A stretch of DNA of 64,000 bases, from positions 62,001 through 126,000 of the forward strand of contig NZ_VFES01000017.1 in NCBI RefSeq assembly GCF_007858185.1. The letters run 5' to 3'. The notes under the pieces were generated by a model. It was not told the DNA's origin and did no database searches. It worked only from the letters and a program-made list of their open reading frames with translations. This stretch comes from Pseudomonas grimontii (lineage in GTDB: Bacteria > Pseudomonadota > Gammaproteobacteria > Pseudomonadales > Pseudomonadaceae). Below are positions 45,032-54,043 of this stretch, in pieces. Made by a program: the position numbers and the translations under genes. How positions within the stretch are numbered: position 1 is the stretch's first letter; every line of letters starts with the position of its first letter.

Positions 45032-46855
45032 ATGATGGATGTGCGATCCCCTTTGGCCGGCGTTGGACTGTGCGCGGCATTGTTGCTAGCCGGCGGCTGC
45101 TCCCCAAGCGATGAGCAGAAACAGACCACCCTCGAAGAGAAAACCGCAAAGTTCGAACAATCCCTCGACAGCATCCAGGACCCAAAACTGCGCGACGCCA
45201 TTGCCGACCTCGGCGGTTCGCTGCTGCTGCTGGAACGGGCACGGGTCAAGCTCGACACCAAGCCCATCGAAGCCGAATACGGCGAAGACACCCTCGCCCT
45301 GCTCAAGCACTACCCCACGCCTCAGGGGCTGGTGGACACCTACATCAATGGCCTGTTCGTGCTGCGCAAAGCCTCACATTCCGACTACCTGACCGATCTG
45401 CAGCCGGTCTTCCCGTTCAACTTCAATGTGCCAGACCAGTTCCCCTTCCCCCACGGCCTGGAGTGGCAGTCCGTGACCTTGAGCAACAACAAGGTCGTGC
45501 CGTTCCAGCCGGAATGGTCGGAGACCGATCCCGGCATCCAGTTGAGCCCCAGCAGCTCCAACCTGACCAACCCGGATGACCTGACGGTCACCTACCCGTT
45601 CATCGATGGCATCGAGACGGAAAACAAAAGCCAGCCGCAACCCGTCCGCCTCAAAGGCGCAGTGGAAGTGATCGCGCCGGGCAACGTGCTGACCTTTGAT
45701 TTGTCGAAAAAGGACGTGGGCCACAAACGCACCGAAGGCAATATCACCGTCAACCTGCTGCTTCTGGAAAAGAACTACGCCGAAATCGAACTGACCAACA
45801 GCCAACCGCTGGCACCTGAAGTGGGTGACGAATCGCCTAACCCCTTGCTGGTACAGGCGCGGGACAGCACCGGGCAATTCCTCACACGCTCGGGTTCGAT
45901 CAACGAAAGCAGCGCGCAAGTCGAGTTCTACCAGAAGCAACTGGCCGAGATGCAAAAACAGAAGGCCTGGTCCGACGCCTTTGAAAAGCAACTGGTCGAT
46001 GAGCAGAAAGCCTTCGAACACAAGCAGGGCAGCCATTACGCCAAGGTGTATTTCAATGGCCTGATCGATAACCTGCAGATCAACGTGCTGGATTTTTCCA
46101 CGGCCACGGTCACCCGCAAAGAGCTCGACCTGCCGGTCCTGCGCTTCGACAAGAACAGCCTGGAAAAGACCGTACAAGCCTTGCCCATGCCGGTCACCGT
46201 GTATGACGACGGCGCCGCCAGCTGGCTCAAGGACGCGACAATGACCGAGGAGCAGCTGAAGAACAGCATCACCATCAGCCAGTCCGTCGAAGATGCCAGC
46301 GCCGCCCATATCGTGTTCGACCACCCCTTCACCTTCAATGACGACCTGGTGGGCAGCGAGCGCAACAGCAGCGAGTCACCGGTGACGTTCTTCACCGCCG
46401 ACGAGAAAGGTGAGCGCGGCGAGCCTATCGAATTGCCGACAGAAGCCTTCGAACTGAACCCGGCGCGGGGCACCCTCACCTACGACCTCAACCTGTTTCC
46501 GGAAAACCCGGCGTTTGTGGTGGGTTCGATCCCGCTGTTCCTGGCCACGATCGAGAAAACCGAGATAGACGTGGCCAAGCTGCCCAAAGGGTTGTCACTC
46601 AAGGACAACGCGCTGATCGTCGACCAAAAGGAATTCCCCGCCGACAGCTGGCGCTTCTACGCCAAGGACGCCAGCGGCAACTACCTCAAGGAAATCCTCG
46701 GCGTCAGCCACCGTGCCGAGGAATACGGCACGGCATTGTTTGACGTGCATTATTTCTACGGCCAGCCGACGGCACTGGAAAGCTACCAGCGCACCGACCT
46801 CAGTACCGTGCAATACGGCTTTGAGGTCAAGTTGGACAAGCCCGAGAGCAAATAA
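45032..46855 (+). CDS. Large lipoprotein of unknown function
   Basis: A 607-residue lipoprotein. The signal peptide has the lipobox LLLAGGC (acylated Cys near residue 23). An acidic helical region (about 30-85) is followed by a long beta-rich domain with several repeated strands, probably Ig-like or hydrolase-inhibitor-like, and a C-terminal region near SHRAEEYGTALFDVHYFYG. I know no named family. The cell location is the outer membrane or periplasmic face. AGGA is 10 nt before the start. Confidence 0.8.
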   Translation: MMDVRSPLAGVGLCAALLLAGGCSPSDEQKQTTLEEKTAKFEQSLDSIQDPKLRDAIADLGGSLLLLERARVKLDTKPIEAEYGEDTLALLKHYPTPQGLVDTYINGLFVLRKASHSDYLTDLQPVFPFNFNVPDQFPFPHGLEWQSVTLSNNKVVPFQPEWSETDPGIQLSPSSSNLTNPDDLTVTYPFIDGIETENKSQPQPVRLKGAVEVIAPGNVLTFDLSKKDVGHKRTEGNITVNLLLLEKNYAEIELTNSQPLAPEVGDESPNPLLVQARDSTGQFLTRSGSINESSAQVEFYQKQLAEMQKQKAWSDAFEKQLVDEQKAFEHKQGSHYAKVYFNGLIDNLQINVLDFSTATVTRKELDLPVLRFDKNSLEKTVQALPMPVTVYDDGAASWLKDATMTEEQLKNSITISQSVEDASAAHIVFDHPFTFNDDLVGSERNSSESPVTFFTADEKGERGEPIELPTEAFELNPARGTLTYDLNLFPENPAFVVGSIPLFLATIEKTEIDVAKLPKGLSLKDNALIVDQKEFPADSWRFYAKDASGNYLKEILGVSHRAEEYGTALFDVHYFYGQPTALESYQRTDLSTVQYGFEVKLDKPESK

Positions 46856-46861
46856 ACGCGC

Positions 46862-47179
46862 CTACAGCGCCAGTTGCTCATGACTGCCATTGAGCTGCCG
46901 GAGATGGGCCTGCATGTGCAGGCACCAGATCTGCGGGTCACCTGCCAGCTCATAGCCGTGCAGGGTCAGGCTTTCGACGATCGATTGCAGAATGGTTTCT
47001 GCCACGAAGGGCCCATGAAACGGGCCCTGGGACTTGATCGTGGAAGGCTGTTCGCCGGTCATTCCAGCGGCAAACAACAAGATCCACATCCCGTTATCCC
47101 CCGCAAGCGGGCGAACGGAACATTCGATTCGGGTAACCAGGCCGAAGCACTGGCGGGTGAGGCAGAGGTTGCGCGGCAT
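46862..47179 (-). CDS. Small conserved hypothetical protein
   Basis: A 105-residue protein from ATG 47179 (MPRNLCLTRQCFGLVTRIECSVRPLAG). GAGGGT precedes it; an ATG 10 codons upstream gives a longer form. It has cysteines near the N-terminus and a C-terminal LHMQAHLRQLNGSHEQLAL. No family is recognised. It is convergent with the lipoprotein gene, six bases apart. Confidence 0.65.
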   Translation of the reverse strand: MPRNLCLTRQCFGLVTRIECSVRPLAGDNGMWILLFAAGMTGEQPSTIKSQGPFHGPFVAETILQSIVESLTLHGYELAGDPQIWCLHMQAHLRQLNGSHEQLAL

Positions 47180-47362
47180 GGCGGCGACCCTCGGTAGATC
47201 GGTGTTCAACCTCAGCCTATGGCGAGGCTGTTTCTATCCAGCGACTCCTGTGGATATCCCTACGCTCAGAATAGAAGAAAAACACGACAAACCAAGGCTG
47301 TAGGGACCAACGGACATTAGTCCCTCAGAAGGAAGTCAATTTAGTGACGCAACCAGATCCAA

Positions 47363-47452
47363 ATGTGGGAGGGGGCTTGCTCCCGATGCAGTGTGTCAGT
47401 CGACATCTACATGACTGACCTGTCGCAATCGGGAGCAAGCCCCCTCCCACAT
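47363..47452. repeat. REP-type inverted pair (REPIN)
   Basis: Two 25-bp arms, 47363-47387 and 47428-47452, are exact reverse complements built on GTGGGAGGGGGCTTGC. The inner spacer can also pair (GTCAGT with ACTGAC). Other copies lie at 55574-55651 and 61551-61634. Such elements are abundant in P. fluorescens and depend on a RAYT transposase elsewhere. Confidence 0.85.
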
Positions 47453-47477
47453 GTTTGATCCGGTTTGGCCTCAGAAC

Positions 47478-49916
47478 TCAGGTGGGCTTGGCTTCGGCCA
47501 GCGCCTGCTGCGCCAGCTCCTTCTCCGCTTCCTTCAGGTCTTCCTCGCTGATCATCTCGGCAATCGCGCGCAAGCGCTCGACCACGCGGGCATTGACGGT
47601 GCCTTCCGGGAACTGCCCCTCGGCGTCCGGCTCACCGGCATCCTCGCCCACCAGCAGGCTCAACGCCTCATCCGCCTGACGCACGGCATAGATGTGGAAT
47701 TGCCCGGCGCGCACGGCCTGCAGCACCTTCTCATCCAGCATCAACGTGGCAACGTTGGCCTGGGGAATGATCGCCCCTTGCTCACCGGTCAAACCGCGGG
47801 CCTCGCACAGGCGGAAGAAGCCTTCGATCTTCTCGTTGACCCCGCCCACGGCCTGCACTTCACCAAACTGGTTGATCGAACCGGTGATGGCAAAACACTG
47901 CTTGAGTGGCGTCTTCGACAAGGCCGAAATCAAGGTGCACGCCTCGCCCAGGGACGCGCTGTCACCGTCCACATAACCGTAGGACTGTTCCAACGCGATA
48001 CTCGCCGAGATCGCCAGCGGGAATTCCTGGGCATAGCGGCTGCCCAGGTAACCGGTGAGGATCATCACGCCCTTGGAGTGAATCGGCTGCCCGAGGTTAA
48101 CTTCACGCTCGATATCGACAATGCCGCTGCCGCCCGGGTACACCGTGGCGGAAATCCGTGCTGGCACACCGAACGCCGAGTCACCCACCTCCAGCACCGT
48201 CAGCCCGTTGCACTTGCCGACTGCCGCGCCAGCGGTGTCGATCAGGATGACTCCGGCGAGCATGTCGTCGAGAATCCGCGCCGACACACGCCCGGTGCGC
48301 GTGGCCTTGGCCTTGAGCGCTCGCTCGATATGGCCGGAATCGGTCATTTCATCGCCTGCCAGGTGACGGATAAAGTCCGCCTCGCTCACCAGCTGGAACA
48401 AGTCGCCAATGCGCGCCGACAAACGCCCCTGGTGTTCCGCCAGCCGCGCGCTGTAGGTGGCCAGGCGCGCCACCGCGTCCGAGGTCAGCGGCGCCATGCC
48501 TTCTTCCGACGTGCGGGTTTTAAGCAACTGGGCGAACTGCTCCAGGCTCTCGTCGACCATCGGGATGTCTTCGTCGAAATCCACCAATACCCGGAACATC
48601 TCCTGGAAGTCCGGATCGGCGTCCTGCAACGCGTAATACAACTGGCGCGAACCGATGATGATGACCTTGACCTGCAACGGGATCATCTGCGGGTTGAGGG
48701 TCACGGTGGCCAGGCGACCCAGTTCGCCCAGGGGCGATTCCATCTTCAGCTTGCGCGACTGCAAGGACCGCTTGAGGGCGTCCCAGACAAACGGCTCGCT
48801 GAGCATCTTCTCGGCTTCGAGAATCAGGAAACCGCCGTTGGCACGGTGCAAAGCGCCCGGGCGTAACTGGCGATAGGTGGTGTACAGCGCGCCCTGGTCG
48901 GTGCTGTATTCGATACGGCCGAACAGGTTGTCGTAGGTCGGGTGCGGCTCGAATACCACCGGCGCGCCGCCGTTGACCGGATGGCCGACCACCAGGCTCG
49001 GGCAGTATTGCTCTTCGAGCAGCTTGCGGGCCTGGGCGTCGGTCTTGGCGTCGTCCACCAATTGTTCCACCACGGTTTTCAGCAGGTACACCTGCATGGC
49101 CTGCAGGTAACCGCAGACGCCGGCGTTCTCGGCGTATTTTTCCGACAGCGGTGCGAGCAACGGCTGCAGGGCCAGGGTGATGGTTTCTTCGTTGAACTGA
49201 CGCAGTTGGTTGTTGGACTCGCGCTTCCATTGGGGCAGGCTGGCCAACTCCTCGTTGAGGCGTTCTTCCAGCTCGGAAATATCCGTATGGAAGCGCTCGC
49301 GATCCACTTCCGGCAGTTGCGAGAACTCGGCCTCATCCAGCGCCTTGCCGTCGAGCATCGGCGTGAAGGCGATGTTGGAGCTGTCGCGGTACAGCGCCAC
49401 GTCCTTTTCCAACGCCAGACGCTCGATCACGTCCAGGGCCTTGTCGTAACGCTGGTTGAAGGCGCGGTCGATGGCACTTTTGCGCTGTTGATAAGTCGGG
49501 TGCTCGAACACCGCCGGGAAGGTCGCGACGAGGTTGTCGACCAGGCCATTGATGTCGGCAATGAACGCCGCTGCCGCACCGCCTGGCAATTCCAGGGCGC
49601 GGGGTTCGCGAGGCTCGTCAAAGTTATTCACATAGACCCAGTCCGCCGGGGTCTGCAGGCGTTTGCCTTCGGCCTTCAGGTAGCGTTTGACGAATGAAAA
49701 GCGGCCGGTACCCGGCTCGCCCATGACAAACACGTTGTAACCGGGGCGTGGCATGGCCACACCGAACTGCAACGCTTCAACCGCGCGTTCCTGGCCAAGC
49801 ACACCGCGAAAGGGCTCCAAATCATTGGTGGTCGAGAAGCTGAACTGTTCAGCGGAGAAAGGGCGAGTCAGCGCTTCGGGCGCTAGACGCAAGCTGGCAG
49901 CAACAGGATCAGGCAT
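47478..49916 (-). CDS. Lon-like AAA+ protease (AsrA/LonC-type)
   Basis: An 812-residue protein similar to P. aeruginosa AsrA-type Lon proteases. The Walker A region reads GEPGTGRFSF: the usual Lys is Arg, so ATP use may be altered. The C-terminal S16 protease domain has the catalytic Ser in DGDSASLGEA and the Lys in GGVNEKIEGFF. A helical insert (about 190-340) replaces the Lon N-terminal domain. It degrades damaged or regulatory proteins in the cytosol. It ends just after a REP-type pair. Confidence 0.9.
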   Translation of the reverse strand: MPDPVAASLRLAPEALTRPFSAEQFSFSTTNDLEPFRGVLGQERAVEALQFGVAMPRPGYNVFVMGEPGTGRFSFVKRYLKAEGKRLQTPADWVYVNNFDEPREPRALELPGGAAAAFIADINGLVDNLVATFPAVFEHPTYQQRKSAIDRAFNQRYDKALDVIERLALEKDVALYRDSSNIAFTPMLDGKALDEAEFSQLPEVDRERFHTDISELEERLNEELASLPQWKRESNNQLRQFNEETITLALQPLLAPLSEKYAENAGVCGYLQAMQVYLLKTVVEQLVDDAKTDAQARKLLEEQYCPSLVVGHPVNGGAPVVFEPHPTYDNLFGRIEYSTDQGALYTTYRQLRPGALHRANGGFLILEAEKMLSEPFVWDALKRSLQSRKLKMESPLGELGRLATVTLNPQMIPLQVKVIIIGSRQLYYALQDADPDFQEMFRVLVDFDEDIPMVDESLEQFAQLLKTRTSEEGMAPLTSDAVARLATYSARLAEHQGRLSARIGDLFQLVSEADFIRHLAGDEMTDSGHIERALKAKATRTGRVSARILDDMLAGVILIDTAGAAVGKCNGLTVLEVGDSAFGVPARISATVYPGGSGIVDIEREVNLGQPIHSKGVMILTGYLGSRYAQEFPLAISASIALEQSYGYVDGDSASLGEACTLISALSKTPLKQCFAITGSINQFGEVQAVGGVNEKIEGFFRLCEARGLTGEQGAIIPQANVATLMLDEKVLQAVRAGQFHIYAVRQADEALSLLVGEDAGEPDAEGQFPEGTVNARVVERLRAIAEMISEEDLKEAEKELAQQALAEAKPT

Positions 49917-50183
49917 CGGGCTTCCTTACATCAGGCGGGGCAGATGACGGCATTCTGGCTCTCCGTTACTCGCTCTGGCAAGGCGAGCCGTTGGGAAAGC
50001 ATAGACACGGAACCTACCCTGCAAAAAAAACGCGACATCTCTGATTGTTTTATAAAAACACACGGAACCCTTGGAACATGCCTAAACTCCAAATTGCGCG
50101 GGTTGGACTAATAACCGATCCCAGGGGCGCTATGAAGTGCCTGAACCCTTGTCCATTGGTTTGCACACAAAGAGAACAAAGCT

Positions 50184-50672
50184 ATGAAACGGATCCTTCT
50201 CGGTACTCTCTTCACCGTCGTCTCCCTCAATGCAATGGCTGAGTCACCAGGCGGCCCGAACTGCGGTTGGGGCAACATGTTGTTCGAAGGCCAGCGCGGT
50301 ACTCCGGCTCACTTCCTGGCTTCCACCACCAACGGTACATCGGGTAACGCCACCTTCGGCATGACCTCGGGCACCAACGGTTGCAGCACCAACAGCGCGC
50401 TGACCTACGGCGGCAAGTCCTGGATTGCCATGAATGGCATGATGAACGAGCTGTCCGAAGACATGGCCAAGGGTAATGGTGAAGCACTGACCACCTACGC
50501 CGTGGTACTGGGCGTTGCTCCGGAAGATCGCGAGCACTTCGCGGCTGTGGCTCACGAACACTTCCAGCAAATCTTCAGCAAGGCCGATGTGACCGCTGAA
50601 GACGTGCACAACAACACCCTGGCTGTACTGAAAGGCGATGCCCGTCTGGCGAAATACGCTACCCAGGCTTAA
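50184..50672 (+). CDS. DUF3015 exported protein
   Basis: A 162-residue protein with a Sec signal peptide (MKRILLGTLFTVVSLNAMAE) and the DUF3015 core: NCGWGNMLFEGQRGTPAHFLASTTNGTSGNATFGMTSGTNGC, with two cysteines probably paired. The C-terminus is helical. It is periplasmic or outer-membrane-associated. No function is established. It is followed by a strong terminator. Confidence 0.9.
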   Translation: MKRILLGTLFTVVSLNAMAESPGGPNCGWGNMLFEGQRGTPAHFLASTTNGTSGNATFGMTSGTNGCSTNSALTYGGKSWIAMNGMMNELSEDMAKGNGEALTTYAVVLGVAPEDREHFAAVAHEHFQQIFSKADVTAEDVHNNTLAVLKGDARLAKYATQA

Positions 50673-50682
50673 GCTCGACCTG

Positions 50683-50714
50683 CCCGCGCCTCCCCAGGCG
50701 CGGGTTTTATTTTT
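50683..50714 (+). terminator. Terminator after the DUF3015 gene
   Basis: CCCGCGCCT-CCCC-AGGCGCGGG followed by TTTTATTTTT is a classical rho-independent terminator 10 nt past the stop. Confidence 0.93.
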
Positions 50715-50763
50715 GGACCCGCCTCCCTTTGGGTCTCTCTAATTTCCGACTTAAGTTGCCCCT

Positions 50764-52617
50764 ATGCTCAAACGCTTTGCCTGGATGGCACTCTTCGCCT
50801 GCGCCCCGCTGTACGCGGCACCGCACCTTGATGATCAACGTTTGCAGCAATTGGCCAATGATCCGTTCTGGCTTTCTTTAGGCCATTACGAAGCCGGCAA
50901 AATCAGTGGCTGGCGCAGCTATGTCAGCGAAAAGAAATTCTTCCTCGCAGCCGATGGCGCCCACCACCCGGATGCAGAACTCAAGGCCACCGTTGAAGCC
51001 CTCTATGCTCCGGCCAGCCTGGGTGAAAAACACGCCCAATGCGTTTACCCCGCACGTACCCGCTGGCTCAAGGATCAGTTGCACCTCACTGACCTGCCCG
51101 GCGTGGACTGCAAAGAATTCAAGCAGTGGTTCAAGGACGTCGCGCCCCATAGCGCGGTGATGATCTTCCCGGCGGCCTACCTCAATAGCCCGTCCTCCAT
51201 GTTCGGCCACACCCTGCTGCGTATCGACCAGGCCGACGTGCAGAGCAACAAGACAGCGCTGCTCAGCTACGCAATCAACTTCGGCGCCTACATCGAAGGC
51301 TCGGACAACAGCATCCTCTATGCCTGGAAAGGCCTGATGGGCGGCTACCCCGGCCTGTTCGCCCTGGTGCCCTACCAGGAAAAACTCTCGGAATACCGCA
51401 GCCTCGAAAACCGTGACTTGTGGGAGTACCGGCTCAACCTCACCCAGGTCGAGACCGAGCGCATGGTCGAGCACGTGTGGGAGCTCAAGCAGATTCAGTT
51501 CGACTACTTCTTCTTCGATGAAAACTGCTCCTATCGCCTGTTGGAACTGCTGCAAGTGGCCCGCCCCGGCCTGCGCCTGACCGAGCAATTCCCGCTCACC
51601 GCCATCCCCACCGACACGGTCAAGGCAGTGAAAGAGGCCGGTCTGGTCGAGAAGATCGACTACCGTCCCTCCCGTGAGCGCGAGTTGCTGGAGCGCGCCA
51701 AGCCGCTGAACAGCGACGAGCAACAATGGGTGCTGAAGGTCAGCGACGACCAGCAGCAATTGCAGGCACCGACCTTCAAAGCGTTGCCTCGCGACCGCCA
51801 GGCCCTGATCATCGACGCTGCCTATCGCCTGGGCCGCTACCGCGCCAATGGCCTGGAGCGCGACACCGCGCGCTCCCAACGCAGCTTCGAACTGCTACGC
51901 GCGATCAACCAGAACCCTGCGCCCGACCTGAAGATCACGCCCCCCGGCCTGCCCGAAAACGGCCATGAGTCACGTACCTGGCAAGCCGGTATCGGCACCC
52001 GCGGCGACAAGGCCTTCGGCGAATACGGCCTGCGCATGGCCTACCACGACCTCAACGACAACGCCGAAGGCTTCCCCCTCGGCGCGCAGATCGAAATCCT
52101 GCAGATGAAACTGCGCCAGTACGAAGGCAACCACTGGCAACTGCAACAACTGGACCTGGCCACCATCCGCTCCCTGACCCCGCGCAACGCCTTGCTGCAG
52201 CCGTGGTCCTGGCAAGTCACCGGCGGCCTGGAGCGCGTGCCCGGTAAACACGACGACGAAACCCTGGTCGCCCACGTCAACGGTGGCGCCGGTGGCACCT
52301 GGCAACTGAGCGACGACATGCTCGGCTTCGCCCTCGGCACCGTGCGCGTGGAACACAACAACGACTTCAACGAAGCCATCTCCCCTGCCGCCGGGTTCAA
52401 TACCGGCGTGCTGTGGAAAAACCCGCTGGGCAACTTGAGCCTCGAGGCCAAAGGAGACTTCTTCACCAATGGCGAAGTACGTCGCAGCCTCAGCCTGAAC
52501 CAGCAGTGGGAACTGTCCCGCAACCTCGGCCTGCGCCTGAGTGCACAGCGCGAGTACAGCCACTTGTCGACGCCGGTAAATGAAGTGATGCTTGAAGTGA
52601 AGTGGTATCACTACTGA
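50764..52617 (+). CDS. DUF4105 outer-membrane-associated protein
   Basis: A 617-residue protein with a signal peptide (MLKRFAWMALFACAPLYA). The DUF4105 domain (about 115-300) has FPAAYLNSPSSMFGHTLLRID and FFFDENCSYRLLELL, which include His and Cys residues that suggest a NlpC/P60-like cysteine hydrolase fold. The C-terminal 250 residues alternate in a beta-barrel manner and end in VMLEVKWYHY, with the terminal aromatic of outer-membrane barrels. The function is unknown. It is the first gene of a rightward set with the chorismate mutase. Confidence 0.85.
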   Translation: MLKRFAWMALFACAPLYAAPHLDDQRLQQLANDPFWLSLGHYEAGKISGWRSYVSEKKFFLAADGAHHPDAELKATVEALYAPASLGEKHAQCVYPARTRWLKDQLHLTDLPGVDCKEFKQWFKDVAPHSAVMIFPAAYLNSPSSMFGHTLLRIDQADVQSNKTALLSYAINFGAYIEGSDNSILYAWKGLMGGYPGLFALVPYQEKLSEYRSLENRDLWEYRLNLTQVETERMVEHVWELKQIQFDYFFFDENCSYRLLELLQVARPGLRLTEQFPLTAIPTDTVKAVKEAGLVEKIDYRPSRERELLERAKPLNSDEQQWVLKVSDDQQQLQAPTFKALPRDRQALIIDAAYRLGRYRANGLERDTARSQRSFELLRAINQNPAPDLKITPPGLPENGHESRTWQAGIGTRGDKAFGEYGLRMAYHDLNDNAEGFPLGAQIEILQMKLRQYEGNHWQLQQLDLATIRSLTPRNALLQPWSWQVTGGLERVPGKHDDETLVAHVNGGAGGTWQLSDDMLGFALGTVRVEHNNDFNEAISPAAGFNTGVLWKNPLGNLSLEAKGDFFTNGEVRRSLSLNQQWELSRNLGLRLSAQREYSHLSTPVNEVMLEVKWYHY

Positions 52618-52665
52618 CTAACACCTTTTGTCAGCATTGCCCGCACAACCAGGAGTTCACTCGAC

Positions 52666-52971
52666 ATGGCCGTTACCTGCACCACCCTTGAAGAAGTTCG
52701 AAACAACATCGACCGCCTCGACCAGCAAATAGTCACCCTGCTGGCCGAACGCGGCCGCTACGTCTCCCAGGCGGCACGCTTCAAAAAAGACACCGATGGC
52801 GTCAAGGCCCCACAGCGGGTTGAGCAAGTGATCGCCAAGGTGCGGGATCTGGCGCAGGCCGTGGGCGCCAACCCCGAGGTGACCGAACAGGTCTATCGCG
52901 CAATGATTGCGGCGTTTATCCAGCAGGAATTGGCGGAACATGCGGCTCTGGTGACCAACCAGGCAACATAG
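52666..52971 (+). CDS. Chorismate mutase-like protein (AroQ type)
   Basis: A 101-residue helical protein. The AroQ pattern EVRNNIDRLDQQIVTLLAERGRYVSQAARFKKD holds the conserved basic residues, and QVYRAMIAAFIQQELAEH is the last helix. It converts chorismate to prephenate, or by relation to PchB it could be an isochorismate pyruvate-lyase; the absence of other salicylate genes favours the first. There is no signal peptide. AGGAG precedes the ATG. Confidence 0.88.
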   Translation: MAVTCTTLEEVRNNIDRLDQQIVTLLAERGRYVSQAARFKKDTDGVKAPQRVEQVIAKVRDLAQAVGANPEVTEQVYRAMIAAFIQQELAEHAALVTNQAT

Positions 52972-53118
52972 GCCCTTGTGGTGAGGGCGCCAACGGGTTC
53001 GGCGCTCACCGCTCGATCTCATTGCGCTCCACATCTTTCTCACACCCCTTTCACGCCTCCCCGACAAATCCCTATCTAGACTTCCCCTATCAGCCGTGAA
53101 GCGGCCAGGGAGCAAGCA

Positions 53119-53475
53119 ATGTGGCGGTATGCAGTAATGCTGTGTGCGGTGGTGTGGCTGGCGGGTTGCCAGTCGACTCATCAGGAGTTGCTGGCCAAGG
53201 GTTATCCACCGGCCTTTGCCGATGGTTTTGATGATGGCTGCAGCAGCGGTCGCCAGGCCGCTGGCGTGATCAGCGGGGAGTTTCGCAAGAACGTTCCTCG
53301 CTACCTGAAAGACCGGGAATACGCCGCGGGCTGGGAGGACGGTTTTCGCCAGTGCAAGGCCATGCGCGAGAACGAGGAGCTGCGCGACTACAAGGACAAT
53401 CACTGGGATGACCGTGAGCGCGCCTGGCAACAGGAGAAGGACCGAGATGCCGCGCGGGCCTATCGCTCGCAATAG
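53119..53475 (+). CDS. Small lipoprotein
   Basis: A 118-residue lipoprotein with lipobox VVWLAGC (Cys17). The mature part is charged, with FADGFDDGCSSGRQAAG and YAAGWEDGFRQCKAM, a pattern of paired DG and GF turns, and two more cysteines. The C-terminal third is highly charged and helical. The family is not named, though such proteins are frequent in Pseudomonas. It has its own gap upstream, so it may have a separate promoter. Confidence 0.82.
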   Translation: MWRYAVMLCAVVWLAGCQSTHQELLAKGYPPAFADGFDDGCSSGRQAAGVISGEFRKNVPRYLKDREYAAGWEDGFRQCKAMRENEELRDYKDNHWDDRERAWQQEKDRDAARAYRSQ

Positions 53476-53545
53476 GTCGCTTTCAGACATCCATCGAAAC
53501 TAAAGCGCGGCGAACATGGCCCAAGCTCCATAGAGGGAGAACGTC

Positions 53546-54043
53546 ATGAGCCGAGCTTTTGTAAATGAGGACAACGCCGCCGCCCAGGCCGATCAGCCGG
53601 TGGAGCGTCAGGTCAGTGAGCAGCCCAATCGCCTGACCGCGCAGGGGTTGGCGCAATTGCAGGCCAAGGTTGCGCAACTGCAGGCCGAGCACAGCGCCGA
53701 ATCCGCCAAGGGCGAACAAGCCGATAAACAGCGCCAGGCCGACCTTGAGCGGGATTTGCGCTACTTCAACCAGCGCGTGCAGAGCGCCCAGGTGGTGGCG
53801 CCCGCTACGTCCACCGACAAGGTGCAGATCGGCAGTTGGGTGACCTTCGTCAATGAGCATGACGAGCAGCAGCGCATTCAATTGGTCGGGGAAGACCAGG
53901 CCGACGCCAGCGCCGGTTTGATCAACTGGGGCTCGCCCCTGGGTCGCGCGTTGCTGGGCGCCCAGGTGGGTGACGAGGTGCTGTGGAAGCGCCCCGTCGG
54001 CGATCAGTTGATCGAGGTGCTGGGCATCGAAGCCGAGGCTTAG
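53546..54043 (+). CDS. GreA/GreB-family transcription elongation factor
   Basis: A 165-residue protein. A helical N-terminal region (about 25-90, NRLTAQGLAQLQAKVAQLQAEH) forms the coiled coil, and the C-terminal domain (about 95-160) has VQIGSWVTFVNEHDEQQRIQLVG and WGSPLGRALLGAQVGDEVLWKRP, as in GreA/GreB and Rnk. It would bind RNA polymerase; the coiled-coil tip lacks the usual acidic pair in an obvious place, so cleavage activity is uncertain. Its end overlaps the end of gdhA by 4 bp. Confidence 0.85.
   Translation: MSRAFVNEDNAAAQADQPVERQVSEQPNRLTAQGLAQLQAKVAQLQAEHSAESAKGEQADKQRQADLERDLRYFNQRVQSAQVVAPATSTDKVQIGSWVTFVNEHDEQQRIQLVGEDQADASAGLINWGSPLGRALLGAQVGDEVLWKRPVGDQLIEVLGIEAEA

Noticed and set aside
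47451..48866. A 471-codon plus-strand frame opposite the Lon-like gene
   Set aside because: Mirror of the protease codons and Arg/His/Gln-rich; no initiation site.
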